Shown piece after piece: positions 6,622 to 14,475 of a stretch of 16,613 nt of DNA. Position 1 is the stretch's first letter. Every line of letters begins with the position of its first letter. The translations under genes and the position numbers were made by a program. The notes under the pieces were generated by a model, which was given only the letters and a program-made list of their open reading frames with translations, made no database searches and was not told the DNA's origin. The DNA lies in the NCBI GenBank assembly GCA_030599175.1, contig JAUVON010000026.1:1-16613 (forward strand), read 5' to 3'. The DNA comes from Desulfobulbaceae bacterium. Lineage in GTDB: Bacteria > Desulfobacterota > Desulfobulbia > Desulfobulbales > Desulfocapsaceae.

Positions 6622-6942
6622 ATGCATTCTCTCATTATTATTTCAACAACTTTTGAACAAAAAGAAGATGGTGCCAGAGTGGCAAGGCTGCTCCTGGATG
6701 AGAGGCTTGTCGCCTGCGCCCAGTTATCCGGCCCGATATCCAGTTACTACCGTTGGGAAGGCGATGTCGCCAGCTCCACAGAATTTAGTTTGTCGCTGAA
6801 AACAATTGGCCCACTTTATAAAAAGGTTGAGGCGCGATTAAGAGAAGTGCACCCCTATGAGCTTCCTGAAATCGTCAGCCAGACCATTACCGGGGTTAGT
6901 GAGGAATATATGGAATGGGTGGAAACCGAGGTTCTTCAATGA
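6622..6942 (+). CDS. cutA: CutA1-family divalent cation tolerance protein
   Basis: The product is about 106 residues, normal for CutA. It shows family features: an N-terminal beta strand (SLIIISTT), a DERLVACAQL segment, the SYYRWEGDV strand, a TEFSLSLKT strand, and HPYELPEI near the C terminus. CutA1 proteins form compact trimers linked to copper or other divalent-metal tolerance, but their molecular role is unsettled. I chose ATG 6622 because the family starts close to that strand; an in-frame GTG at 6613 would add three residues. Neither has a strong Shine-Dalgarno. Its stop overlaps the start of the next gene as ATGA (6939-6942), so the two are probably translated together. Confidence 0.9.
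   Translation: MHSLIIISTTFEQKEDGARVARLLLDERLVACAQLSGPISSYYRWEGDVASSTEFSLSLKTIGPLYKKVEARLREVHPYELPEIVSQTITGVSEEYMEWVETEVLQ
6928..6931 (+). promoter_or_regulatory. Ribosome binding site for the Cys-rich small protein
   Basis: GAGG inside the 3' end of cutA lies 7 bases before the ATG at 6939. With the ATGA overlap, it favours 6939 over the in-frame ATG at 6915. Confidence 0.5.
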
Positions 6943-7148
6943 AGGATCAGGGGGAGGAAAAGAAAGGCTACAGGAGAAGAAAGATCGGCGAATATCGCTG
7001 CCAGTGTTGTAAACAAAAACAGGAATTCTGCTGGAGCTGTCCCTGCGGTTTTCAGATTTGCAAAGAATGTTTTGAAGAGAATAAATGGGGAATGAGCAAT
7101 GGACCAACATGGATCTGTCCTGATTGTGAACGTATCAGGATGATGTGA
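6939..7148 (+). CDS. Small Cys-rich putative zinc-binding protein
   Basis: I do not recognise a named family. The 69-residue product starts with a highly charged, basic segment (about 1-20) and then has ten cysteines: 21, 23, 24, 31, 34, 36, 41, 44, 60 and 63. These include four CxxC pairs (21/24, 31/34, 41/44, 60/63), enough for two tetrahedral zinc sites, as in tandem zinc ribbons or RING-like cross-brace folds. No membrane segment or signal peptide is visible, so it is probably cytoplasmic. Its start overlaps the cutA stop, with GAGG upstream. Inference: a metal-bound structural or nucleic-acid/protein-interaction module. A metal-handling role alongside CutA is possible but rests only on adjacency. 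Confidence 0.7.
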   Translation: MKDQGEEKKGYRRRKIGEYRCQCCKQKQEFCWSCPCGFQICKECFEENKWGMSNGPTWICPDCERIRMM

Positions 7149-7162
7149 GAGAATGGTCGATT

Positions 7163-7184
7163 TGAACGGTATTGCGTATTCAAT
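7163..7184 (+). promoter_or_regulatory. parE: Weak candidate promoter region before parE
   Basis: The 94-base gap (7149-7242) before parE is AT-rich. TTGAAC near 7164 and a TAAAAA-like -10 about 16 bases later are possible, as is TTGCGT followed 17 bases later by TAGTAT. None is strong, and read-through from cutA is equally possible. Confidence 0.2.
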
Positions 7185-7242
7185 AAAAATACAATAGTAT
7201 GCCTGAGAAATCTCCGATTCACCCTATCTGATTACATTATTT

Positions 7243-9078
7243 ATGAAGGCATCTGCACATAACTACGACGAAAGTAAAATTAAGACTCTGAGTTCCCTTG
7301 AACATATCCGGAAACGACCGGGTATGTATATAGGGCGACTGGGAGACGGTTCGAACCATGATGACGGCATCTATATTCTCTTGAAGGAGATTGTCGATAA
7401 CGCCATCGATGAATTTATAATGGGGGCAGGGAAACGAATCAACATTTCAATCGATGAAGATGGCCGGGTCTCCGTGCGTGATTTCGGCCGGGGGATTCCT
7501 CTTGGTAAAATCGTCGATTGTGTTTCGATTATTAATACGGGGGCCAAGTATAATACCGACGTGTTTCAGTTTTCAGTGGGACTTAATGGTGTCGGTACCA
7601 AGGCAGTGAATGCATTGTCTGATGAATTTTCCGTAACCGCATATCGTGATGGTAATTTTGCCAGGGCAGAATTCGTCAATGGCAATCTTGTTCAAGAAGG
7701 GAAGGGTGAGGAAAAAAACAAAAACGGGACATATATCGAGTTTTTGCCCTCCAGGGAAATGTTCCCTGAGTTCAAGTTCGATTTTTCGTTTGTTGAAAAA
7801 AGGATGTGGCGTTATGCATACCTGAATGCCGGACTCAAACTCTACCTTGATAAGAAGCTTTTTTACTCAGCCAACGGACTACTGGATTTGCTGGATAAGG
7901 AACTTGAAGGAGCCAACCTTTACCGACCTATCTATTATAAAGAACCCACCCTGGAATTTGCCTTTGCTCATACAGATTCTTTTGGAGACAGTTACTTCAC
8001 CTTTGTTAATGGCACATACACCAGTGAAGGTGGTACACATCTCTCCGCATTTAGAGAAGGCATACTCAAAGGGATTAATGAATATTCTAATAGAAAATTT
8101 GTAAATACAGATGTTCGGGATGGTATCGTTGGAACTCTAGCCATCAAGATCAAAGATCCTGTGTTTGAATCCCAGACAAAGAATAAATTGGGAAATACTG
8201 AAATTCGTTCCTTGATTGTAAACAAGGTGAAAGACGCTGTTTCAAGTTCACTTTATAAAGATACTGAATCCGCGGATGCACTGATAGAGAAAATTCTGAG
8301 AAACGAAAAAGTCAGAAAGGAATTGCAGAGTGTTCGAAAAGAGGCGAGAGCCAAGGCAAAAAAAGTTGCCCTTAAAATCCCACAGCTTAAGGATTGCAAA
8401 TACCACCCTTCCAAAAAGAAACCATCCAGGGAAGGGCAGGCCAACATGCTGTTTATCACCGAAGGCCAATCTGCCGCAGGGTCAATCGTTTCCTCACGAG
8501 ATCCGATGACCCAGGCTGTTTTTTCTCTCAAGGGAAAACCAAAAAATGTTCTCGGCCAAAAGCTTGCGGTGCTCTATAAGAATGATGAAATGTACTCCCT
8601 TATGAGATCCCTTGATATTGAAGATTCAATTGGTGATCTACGTTTTGACCAGGTAATACTTGCCACTGATGCGGATGTCGACGGGTTGCATATACGAAAT
8701 CTCCTTCTTACCTTTTTCCTCCACTATTTTGAGCCGTTGGTAAAACTTGGATTTATTTATATTCTTGAGACACCCATATTTCGTGTTCGTACAAAGTCGG
8801 AAACAATATATTGCTATTCGGAAAAAGAAAAAAAACAGGCAACCAGGAAGCTGCAGGGAAAAGGAAAGAATAAACGTATCGTTGAAACCACCAGATTTAA
8901 AGGGCTTGGGGAGATTTCCCCTAAAGAGTTTAAGCAATTTATTGGCCCTGATATCCGTCTGAAACAGGTAACTCTTGACTCGCTGAGCGAGGTGACAAAG
9001 GTGCTCTCTTTTTATATGGGAAAGAACACACCGGACAGGCGGGACTATATTATGGATAATTTAGTCTTTGAAGAATGA
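7243..9078 (+). CDS. parE: DNA topoisomerase IV subunit B (type IIA ATPase/TOPRIM subunit)
   Basis: The 611-residue protein has the GHKL ATPase elements KEIVDNAIDE (48-57, Glu49), DFGRGIP (80-86) and VGLNGVGTKAVNALS (112-126). The transducer has a QTK loop (311-313), and the TOPRIM domain has TEGQSAAGS (406-414) and DADVDG (Asp476, 478, 480). It hydrolyses ATP to drive strand passage with ParC, resolving catenanes. Length and motifs (RPGMYIGRLGDGS, GLNGVGTKAVNALS) resemble Bacteroidota/Chlamydia-style ParE more than E. coli ParE or GyrB, judged from memory. Its TGA stop coincides with an ATGATGG sequence matching a terminus of the dispersed repeat. parC follows after 72 bases. A gyrase-like assignment cannot be fully excluded from sequence alone. 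Confidence 0.88.
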   Translation: MKASAHNYDESKIKTLSSLEHIRKRPGMYIGRLGDGSNHDDGIYILLKEIVDNAIDEFIMGAGKRINISIDEDGRVSVRDFGRGIPLGKIVDCVSIINTGAKYNTDVFQFSVGLNGVGTKAVNALSDEFSVTAYRDGNFARAEFVNGNLVQEGKGEEKNKNGTYIEFLPSREMFPEFKFDFSFVEKRMWRYAYLNAGLKLYLDKKLFYSANGLLDLLDKELEGANLYRPIYYKEPTLEFAFAHTDSFGDSYFTFVNGTYTSEGGTHLSAFREGILKGINEYSNRKFVNTDVRDGIVGTLAIKIKDPVFESQTKNKLGNTEIRSLIVNKVKDAVSSSLYKDTESADALIEKILRNEKVRKELQSVRKEARAKAKKVALKIPQLKDCKYHPSKKKPSREGQANMLFITEGQSAAGSIVSSRDPMTQAVFSLKGKPKNVLGQKLAVLYKNDEMYSLMRSLDIEDSIGDLRFDQVILATDADVDGLHIRNLLLTFFLHYFEPLVKLGFIYILETPIFRVRTKSETIYCYSEKEKKQATRKLQGKGKNKRIVETTRFKGLGEISPKEFKQFIGPDIRLKQVTLDSLSEVTKVLSFYMGKNTPDRRDYIMDNLVFEE

Positions 9079-9131
9079 TGGTGTCGTAAAAATTCTTAAG
9101 ACTTTGTCAGAAAAGATAGCGTCGTAAAAAT
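9075..9131. repeat. Degenerate solo ends of the dispersed repeat between parE and parC
   Basis: ATGATGGTGTCGTAAAAAT (9075-9093) and GATAGCGTCGTAAAAAT (9115-9131) are direct, slightly diverged copies of the repeat terminus seen at 6337-6354. Nothing resembling the element's interior lies between or beside them. Confidence 0.55.
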
Positions 9132-9150
9132 AATAATTTAAGCACAGGCT

Positions 9151-11175
9151 ATGGAATCAACCGTCGGAACGTTACATCAGCTATTTGATAAAAATTTTCT
9201 CGAATACACTTCATATGTTATTCGGGAAAGGGCGATACCAACCATTGATGACGGTCTAAAGCCGGTTCAACGACGTATTCTCCAGACACTTTTCAATAAG
9301 GAGGACGGGCGCTTCCATAAAGTCGCCAATGTTGTGGGGGAGACAATGAAGCTGCACCCCCATGGCGACCAGTCCATTTTCGCAGCACTGGTCAATCTCT
9401 CCAATAAAGGCTATCTGATTACTCAACAGGGCAATTACGGCAATATTTTCACCGGGGACAAGGCATCTGCAGCAAGGTATATTGAATGCAGGCTTTCTCC
9501 TCTGGCTAAAGAAATCCTCTTTAATAAGGATCTTACAGAATATGTTGAATCATATGATGGCAGAATGATGGAACCGGTCACCTTGCCGGCAAAAATTCCA
9601 TTACTGCTTCTCCAGGGGGCAGAAGGTATTGCTGTTGGTATGGCGACAAAGATTATGCCCCATAATTTTTGTGAACTGCTTGATGCTCAAAAAAAAGTAC
9701 TGACAGGTGAGGAATTCACCCTTTATCCCGACTTTTTGCAGAAAGGGTTCGTTGATGTAAGTAATTATGATGATGGAAATGGCAAAATTCGATGCAGGGC
9801 CCGTATTGAAGAATACAATGAAAAAACAATCCTTATTAAAGAGGTACCCTATACCACGACTACACAATCCCTGACTGATTCAATCGAAAAAGCGGCAAAA
9901 GCAGGGAAAATCAAAATCGTATCAATTAATGATTTCACCGCTGAAGAGGTTGAGATTGAAATTAAACTTGCCCGGGGTGTCTATGCCAAGGATACCATAA
10001 AGGCCCTTTATGCATTCACCGACTGTGAAGTCCCCATTACACCTAATCTAACACTTATAAACGACAGAACTCCGGAGATCACCACCGTCAGTGAAGTGGT
10101 GAAGCACAACACCTATAAACTCAAAAATGATCTGCAGAGAGGGCTTGAAATTGACCTCAATCGCCTGGAGGAGAAATTACACGCCAGGCTTCTAGAGCAA
10201 ATTTTTATAGAAGAGCGTCTCTATAAAAGAATTGAGGAAAAGACCAGTTTTAATGCGGTGATAAAGACTGTTGAATCCGGTCTGGCCGATTTTGCTGATC
10301 AATTGATCCGACCGGTTACCAGGGAAGATATCGAAAAATTACTTGAAATACGAATTAAACGTATCTCAAGGTACGATATTAACCGGCAGCAAAAAGAAAT
10401 TAGAGGAATAAGAAAGGAGATAAAAGGGATAAAAATATCCCTTAAAGATATGGTGGGATTCACCATATCTTTTCTCGATAACCTTCTTGATAAATATGGT
10501 GCCGACTATCCCAGACAAACGGAGATAAGAAGTTTTTCTGAACTGGTTATCAGGAAGGTGGCCTTATCTAATCTTGTAGTTGGCTACAATCGAAAATCCG
10601 GGTTTATGGGCCACCTTATCAAAGCTGAAGACGAGAAGGATGATCAATCGGTTACCTGCTCAGAATATGACAGGTTGATCCTTATTCAGGCCAATGGTCT
10701 TTATAAAGTTATTCCTGTTACAGACAAACTGTTTGTAGGCCACGATCTGCAGTGGTTTGGAATAGTAAAAAGGGATGTTGTTTTTAATATAATCTACAGA
10801 GACGGTATCGGAAATGTTGCCTATGTTAAACGATTTAACAGTCCTAAGTTTATACTTGATAAGGAATACAGGTTATTTCCGGAACATAAAAGATCAAAAA
10901 TCCTCCTGATGAGTTTTGGCGAAGAAAAGTTTGGCAGAGTAAATTTGATGCCCTCTTCAAGAGCCCGCACCAATATACTGGATGTCGTATTTGACGAATA
11001 CCTGATAAAAGGAGTGTCCGCGCGGGGAAAGAGGGTTTCCAACAGGGTAGTGCGGAGGGTCGTATCGGCAACAGGGCCGAGGATACAACTGGTGAAACGG
11101 AATTTACAGCTACCTGGACTTGTTCAGAAAGATGACGAAATTGACCCCCGGGATGATTCTGAAGGTAATTCGTAA
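9151..11175 (+). CDS. parC: DNA topoisomerase IV subunit A
   Basis: The 674-residue product carries the breakage-reunion domain of type IIA topoisomerases: an RERAIP/DGLKPVQRR start (26-42), HPHGD (69-73), GNYGNIFTGDKASAARY with catalytic Tyr110 after Arg109, then the tower and coiled-coil regions (about 340-430). The C-terminal part (about 480-655) is a reduced beta-pinwheel-like region without an intact GyrA box; only an SARGKRVS segment is reminiscent of it. With ParE it decatenates and relaxes DNA. It is shorter than E. coli ParC (752). At the positions of E. coli GyrA Ser83 and Asp87 it has Gln74 and Ala78. It ends two bases before the convergent miaB stop, so the transcription ends must overlap. 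Confidence 0.88.
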   Translation: MESTVGTLHQLFDKNFLEYTSYVIRERAIPTIDDGLKPVQRRILQTLFNKEDGRFHKVANVVGETMKLHPHGDQSIFAALVNLSNKGYLITQQGNYGNIFTGDKASAARYIECRLSPLAKEILFNKDLTEYVESYDGRMMEPVTLPAKIPLLLLQGAEGIAVGMATKIMPHNFCELLDAQKKVLTGEEFTLYPDFLQKGFVDVSNYDDGNGKIRCRARIEEYNEKTILIKEVPYTTTTQSLTDSIEKAAKAGKIKIVSINDFTAEEVEIEIKLARGVYAKDTIKALYAFTDCEVPITPNLTLINDRTPEITTVSEVVKHNTYKLKNDLQRGLEIDLNRLEEKLHARLLEQIFIEERLYKRIEEKTSFNAVIKTVESGLADFADQLIRPVTREDIEKLLEIRIKRISRYDINRQQKEIRGIRKEIKGIKISLKDMVGFTISFLDNLLDKYGADYPRQTEIRSFSELVIRKVALSNLVVGYNRKSGFMGHLIKAEDEKDDQSVTCSEYDRLILIQANGLYKVIPVTDKLFVGHDLQWFGIVKRDVVFNIIYRDGIGNVAYVKRFNSPKFILDKEYRLFPEHKRSKILLMSFGEEKFGRVNLMPSSRARTNILDVVFDEYLIKGVSARGKRVSNRVVRRVVSATGPRIQLVKRNLQLPGLVQKDDEIDPRDDSEGNS

Positions 11176-11177
11176 CT

Positions 11178-12545
11178 CTACATTTTCCCCCTGAGTGAGT
11201 GTTGTCCGGCATGAATTATTGTGACATCGAGAAAGTCGCCTGCCTTCAGGCTGGCTGAAATGGGAAGATGTACTATATGATTTGTATCGGTACGGCTCTT
11301 CACGCCTTTCTCGCTGGAATCCTCCACCATAACCGTTTTTGTCTGACCGATATATTCACTGTTGCGCTTCAAACTTATCTCATCCTGCCTTGCCTGGAAA
11401 CGGGCAAGTCGTTCCGATTTTACTGATTCGTCAACTTTTTCTGTAAAAGTGATCGCGCGAGTGCCGGGTCTATCAGAATATTTGAATGAAAATGAGCCGT
11501 GAAACTGCACATTTTCAAGTAAATTCATTGTGCCCTCAAAGTCTTGATCGCTTTCTCCAGGGAAACCAACGATAATATCAGTTGTTAAGGCGATTTCCGG
11601 GCAACAGCGGCGCAGTTTGTCAACCAGTTCTAAATATTGCTGTACAGTGTATTTGCGGTTCATTCGCTGAAGAACGGAATCTGATCCAGCCTGTACAGGC
11701 AGATGAAATTGCGGACATAGATTTTTCACATCTTCAAAACAATGAATAAGCTCATCAGTGAGATCTTTAGGGTTGGAGGTTGTAAATCGTAATCGCCTTA
11801 ACCCCTTGGTTTCTGATACCTGGCGAAGTAACCGGGCAAAGGAGTAACCTTCAGTTAAGGGGTTGACTGAATTGGTTTTTCCATATGAGTTTACATTTTG
11901 CCCGAGAAGGGTGATCTCTTTGACCCCACCTTCAACCAAAACCTCAACTTCATCAATTATATCGCTTGAATTACGTGATCTTTCCCTCCCCCTTGTATGA
12001 GGAACAACACAGTAGGTGCAATAGTTGTTGCACCCCTGCATGATAGTCACAAACTTACGAAAGGGGACAGTGTTAGTGCTGGAACCTGGGGTTAAAGGGG
12101 AAAGGTGAGGGATAAGGTTGGGAATATCATACTTGTCATCCAGACCAGTTGCTACCTGTGGACCTTCTTTGCATACTTTTTCTAACAATTCACCGATGTC
12201 ATATATATTCTGTGTTCCAATGATAAGATCCACATGGCCCATTTTTGAAATTATTTTTCTTCCTTCCTGCTGAGCGACGCAGCCGGCAACACAAATTTTA
12301 AGATGGGGTTTGTTCTTTTTATTTTTCCGCAGGTAGCCAAGCATGCTCATAACCTTTTGCTCAGCTTTTGCCCGGATAGAACAGGTATTGAGGATGATCA
12401 GGTCGGCCCCCTCAATGTCCATTCCTTCTATATATCCGTGAACCGCAAGAGATTGTGCCATAATCTCGGAATCTCTCACGTTCATCTGGCAACCAAACGT
12501 TTTTATGTAAAAAACTTTCTGATCCATACTATTCAGGTATTGCAT
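11178..12545 (-). CDS. miaB: tRNA-2-methylthio-N6-dimethylallyladenosine synthase
   Basis: The 455-residue protein has the methylthiotransferase architecture. The N-terminal UPF0004 domain has cluster cysteines in FGCQMN (Cys19), NTCSIR (Cys55) and VAGC (Cys89). The radical SAM motif is CNNYCTYC (Cys172, 176, 179), and a C-terminal TRAM-type region covers about 385-450. It converts i6A37 to ms2i6A37 in tRNAs reading UNN codons, using two 4Fe-4S clusters and S-adenosylmethionine. The substrate is made by MiaA, encoded at the right edge of this window. I kept ATG 12545; an internal ATG at 12527 begins MDQKVFYIKTFGCQ and is equally plausible. It is the last gene of the purB, DUF4911-like, miaB run, 24 bases after the middle gene. 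Confidence 0.95.
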   Translation of the reverse strand: MQYLNSMDQKVFYIKTFGCQMNVRDSEIMAQSLAVHGYIEGMDIEGADLIILNTCSIRAKAEQKVMSMLGYLRKNKKNKPHLKICVAGCVAQQEGRKIISKMGHVDLIIGTQNIYDIGELLEKVCKEGPQVATGLDDKYDIPNLIPHLSPLTPGSSTNTVPFRKFVTIMQGCNNYCTYCVVPHTRGRERSRNSSDIIDEVEVLVEGGVKEITLLGQNVNSYGKTNSVNPLTEGYSFARLLRQVSETKGLRRLRFTTSNPKDLTDELIHCFEDVKNLCPQFHLPVQAGSDSVLQRMNRKYTVQQYLELVDKLRRCCPEIALTTDIIVGFPGESDQDFEGTMNLLENVQFHGSFSFKYSDRPGTRAITFTEKVDESVKSERLARFQARQDEISLKRNSEYIGQTKTVMVEDSSEKGVKSRTDTNHIVHLPISASLKAGDFLDVTIIHAGQHSLRGKM

Positions 12546-12569
12546 CTATCTAAAATTACAGCAAAACTG

Positions 12570-12770
12570 TCAGGACACTTTAACAGCTATAGAGGTTAAA
12601 AGATCAAACAGGTCTTTGGCCAATTTCTCAGGATACCTGACAATAACGAAACCTTCTCTGCTGTCCAGACTTGAAAGAGTAGCCATATTATCATAGCCTT
12701 CAAGGATAAATTTTAAATAATGGAATTTATCTGGAGCAATCCGTAAGATGAGCTCGTCTAAACATTTCAT
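12570..12770 (-). CDS. Small conserved protein, DUF4911-like
   Basis: The product is 66 residues, with no cysteine cluster, signal peptide or membrane segment. The pattern is a strand (ELILRIAPD), a helix ending FILEGYDNMATL, a SLDSREGFVIVRYP strand pair, and a C-terminal helix (KLAKDLFDLLTSI). This looks like a compact alpha/beta domain of the kind catalogued as DUF4911 in sulfate-reducing and related bacteria, an assignment made from memory. It sits 6 bases after purB and 24 before miaB on the same strand, so it is almost certainly cotranscribed. No Shine-Dalgarno is evident, consistent with coupling to purB translation. The function is unknown. Confidence 0.7.
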   Translation of the reverse strand: MKCLDELILRIAPDKFHYLKFILEGYDNMATLSSLDSREGFVIVRYPEKLAKDLFDLLTSIAVKVS

Positions 12771-12776
12771 AAATTA

Positions 12777-14222
12777 TTATACCGAAAGCGAAGCATCAAT
12801 CCGGGTCATGGAGGATGCATTTTTATCAAGCAGTGGGGCTACAACATCAGCAAGATATTCCTCCGTCTGTTCCTTAGCCCTCCCGGTAAACTGAGAAAAA
12901 TCACCTACTATATTTTCAATTTCAGCCAGAGAGAAGGGGACTCGCTCATCTCCTGCAAGACGCAAAAGAAGGTCATTTTCTCCACCATCCTCCTTGACAA
13001 CCTTGCCGGCTGCAAAAGAGTGTTCTTTTATTACCTCATGCATCTCCTGTCGACTTTCGCCTTTTTCCACTGCTTCCATAAGGATTTTTTCAGTCGCCAT
13101 AAATGGGATTTCAGCTTTCATATGACGTCTAATTTGATTCGGATATACAACCATATCTGAGGTAATGTTTATAAATAACTTTAATATTGCATCAGTCAGC
13201 AGAAAACATTGTGGAATATCCATGCGCCGAATTGCCGAATCGTCCAGTGTCCTTTCAAACCACTGATTACTGTATGTCGCGGAAAAATCATGGGGAAGTC
13301 CCATTAGCTTGCGCGCAAGGCCGGTTAAGCGCTCAGACCTCATAGGGTTTCTCTTATAAGCCATGGCGGAGGAACCGGTCTGTTTTTTTGCAAACGGCTC
13401 TTCCTGAACCTTAAGGTTTGACAGCAGTCTGAGATCAACAGCAAATTTATGGGAAGTGGCTCCAATTCCCGCAAGTGTTTCAGCAAGTTTCATGTCTTGC
13501 TTGCGAGTGTAAGTCTGCCCGGTCACTGGGAAAAAATCTGAAAAGCCAAGTTTTCTTGATACTAGCTGATCAAGCTCGATAACTTTTCCATGATCACCTT
13601 TAAATAATTCAAGGAAAGTAGCCTGAGTTCCCACAGTGCCTTTTGCTCCGCGAGCTTTCATTTGAGAAAGAAAATGATCAACATATTCAAGATCAATTAT
13701 CAGGTCCTGCAGATAGAGAGTATTTCTTTTTCCTACAGTAGTCGGTTGTGCAGGTTGATAATGGGTAAAACCCAGGGTAGGGAGTGCTTTATAGCGCTCA
13801 CAGAACTCTGAAAGATTCTTTATGACCTGAAGAATCGATTTACGGACCAGGCCAAATGCTTCCTTCTGTATGATAAGGTCGGTATTACACACAACAAACT
13901 GTGAAGTTGCACCAAGGTGAATAATACCGGCAGCCTTAGGGCATCTAAGACCATACTCATAAACATGGGCCATAACATCATGCCGGATTTCCTTTTCTTT
14001 GTCTGCAGCAATCTGATAGTCGATGCTTTCTGCATTGTCACGTAATTCCAAAACCATTTCTCTGGTAACAATATCAGTAAGCCCTAATTCATACTGTGCT
14101 TCAGCAAGGGCGACCCAGCATTTACGCCAGGTGGTGAATTTCTTTTCTTCAGAGAAAAGATTTTGCATTTCAACACTGGTATAGCGACCAACTAGAGGTT
14201 CCTGGTAAATCTTTCGGGACAT
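12777..14222 (-). CDS. purB: Adenylosuccinate lyase, eukaryote-type length and motifs
   Basis: The 481-residue protein catalyses two fumarate eliminations in purine synthesis: SAICAR to AICAR and adenylosuccinate to AMP. Numbering from ATG 14222, it shows GFTHYQPAQ with the general-acid-type His154, the fumarate lyase signature GSSAMAYKRNPMRSE (283-297) holding the catalytic serine loop, and NQWFERTLDDSAIRR. Length and local sequence resemble metazoan ADSL (about 484 residues) more than B. subtilis-type PurB (about 430). The start ATG is preceded by GGAG at 6 bases; a TTG at 14234 would add four residues but would overlap that ribosome site. It is first in the purB, DUF4911-like, miaB unit. 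Confidence 0.94.
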   Translation of the reverse strand: MSRKIYQEPLVGRYTSVEMQNLFSEEKKFTTWRKCWVALAEAQYELGLTDIVTREMVLELRDNAESIDYQIAADKEKEIRHDVMAHVYEYGLRCPKAAGIIHLGATSQFVVCNTDLIIQKEAFGLVRKSILQVIKNLSEFCERYKALPTLGFTHYQPAQPTTVGKRNTLYLQDLIIDLEYVDHFLSQMKARGAKGTVGTQATFLELFKGDHGKVIELDQLVSRKLGFSDFFPVTGQTYTRKQDMKLAETLAGIGATSHKFAVDLRLLSNLKVQEEPFAKKQTGSSAMAYKRNPMRSERLTGLARKLMGLPHDFSATYSNQWFERTLDDSAIRRMDIPQCFLLTDAILKLFINITSDMVVYPNQIRRHMKAEIPFMATEKILMEAVEKGESRQEMHEVIKEHSFAAGKVVKEDGGENDLLLRLAGDERVPFSLAEIENIVGDFSQFTGRAKEQTEEYLADVVAPLLDKNASSMTRIDASLSV

Positions 14223-14228
14223 AACAAG

Positions 14229-14232
14229 CTCC
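14229..14232 (-). promoter_or_regulatory. purB: Ribosome binding site fixing the purB start
   Basis: On the minus strand GGAG (14232-14229) stands 6 bases before ATG 14222. It argues against the upstream TTG at 14234. Confidence 0.6.
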
Positions 14233-14360
14233 AATTCAAATTATAGGAAAAGAAATATAAGAAATCAGGCAGTCTTTATAGCATTTAAATATGGAACTTG
14301 GAAGACCAGCATGGAAAATTTTTCCTTTCCCCCACCAAAACAGGCTAAAAACCAATGTCG

Positions 14361-14376
14361 CATAATGTATATTATG
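14361..14376. promoter_or_regulatory. Operator-like palindrome in the purB leader
   Basis: CATAAT, GTAT, ATTATG form a perfect 6+6 inverted repeat with a 4-base centre. It lies roughly 20 bases downstream of the proposed -10 of the purB promoter, a position where a repressor could act. AT-rich palindromes also arise by chance. Confidence 0.2.
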
Positions 14377-14397
14377 ATTACTAAACTATTTTACCTG

Positions 14398-14426
14398 ATT
14401 TTACACAGTATTGTGTTCATGATCAA
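14398..14426 (-). promoter_or_regulatory. purB: Candidate sigma-70-type promoter for the purB operon
   Basis: On the minus strand TTGATC (14426-14421) and TAAAAT (14403-14398) are separated by 17 bases. It lies in the 253-base gap between recJ and purB and would give a long leader of about 170 bases. A second, weaker TATAAA closer to purB cannot be excluded. Confidence 0.45.
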
Positions 14427-14475
14427 CCGCACTATTCTGTAATTACTATTAAGTTTGGCAGTGAGGACTCAAATT

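Noticed and set aside
11173-11220. Bidirectional terminator between convergent parC and miaB
   Set aside because: Only two bases separate the stops, and I see no convincing stem with a T-run in the adjoining sequence.
14223-14234. TTG start for purB at 14234
   Set aside because: The GGAG that would serve ATG 14222 overlaps this TTG, and the added four residues have no family support.
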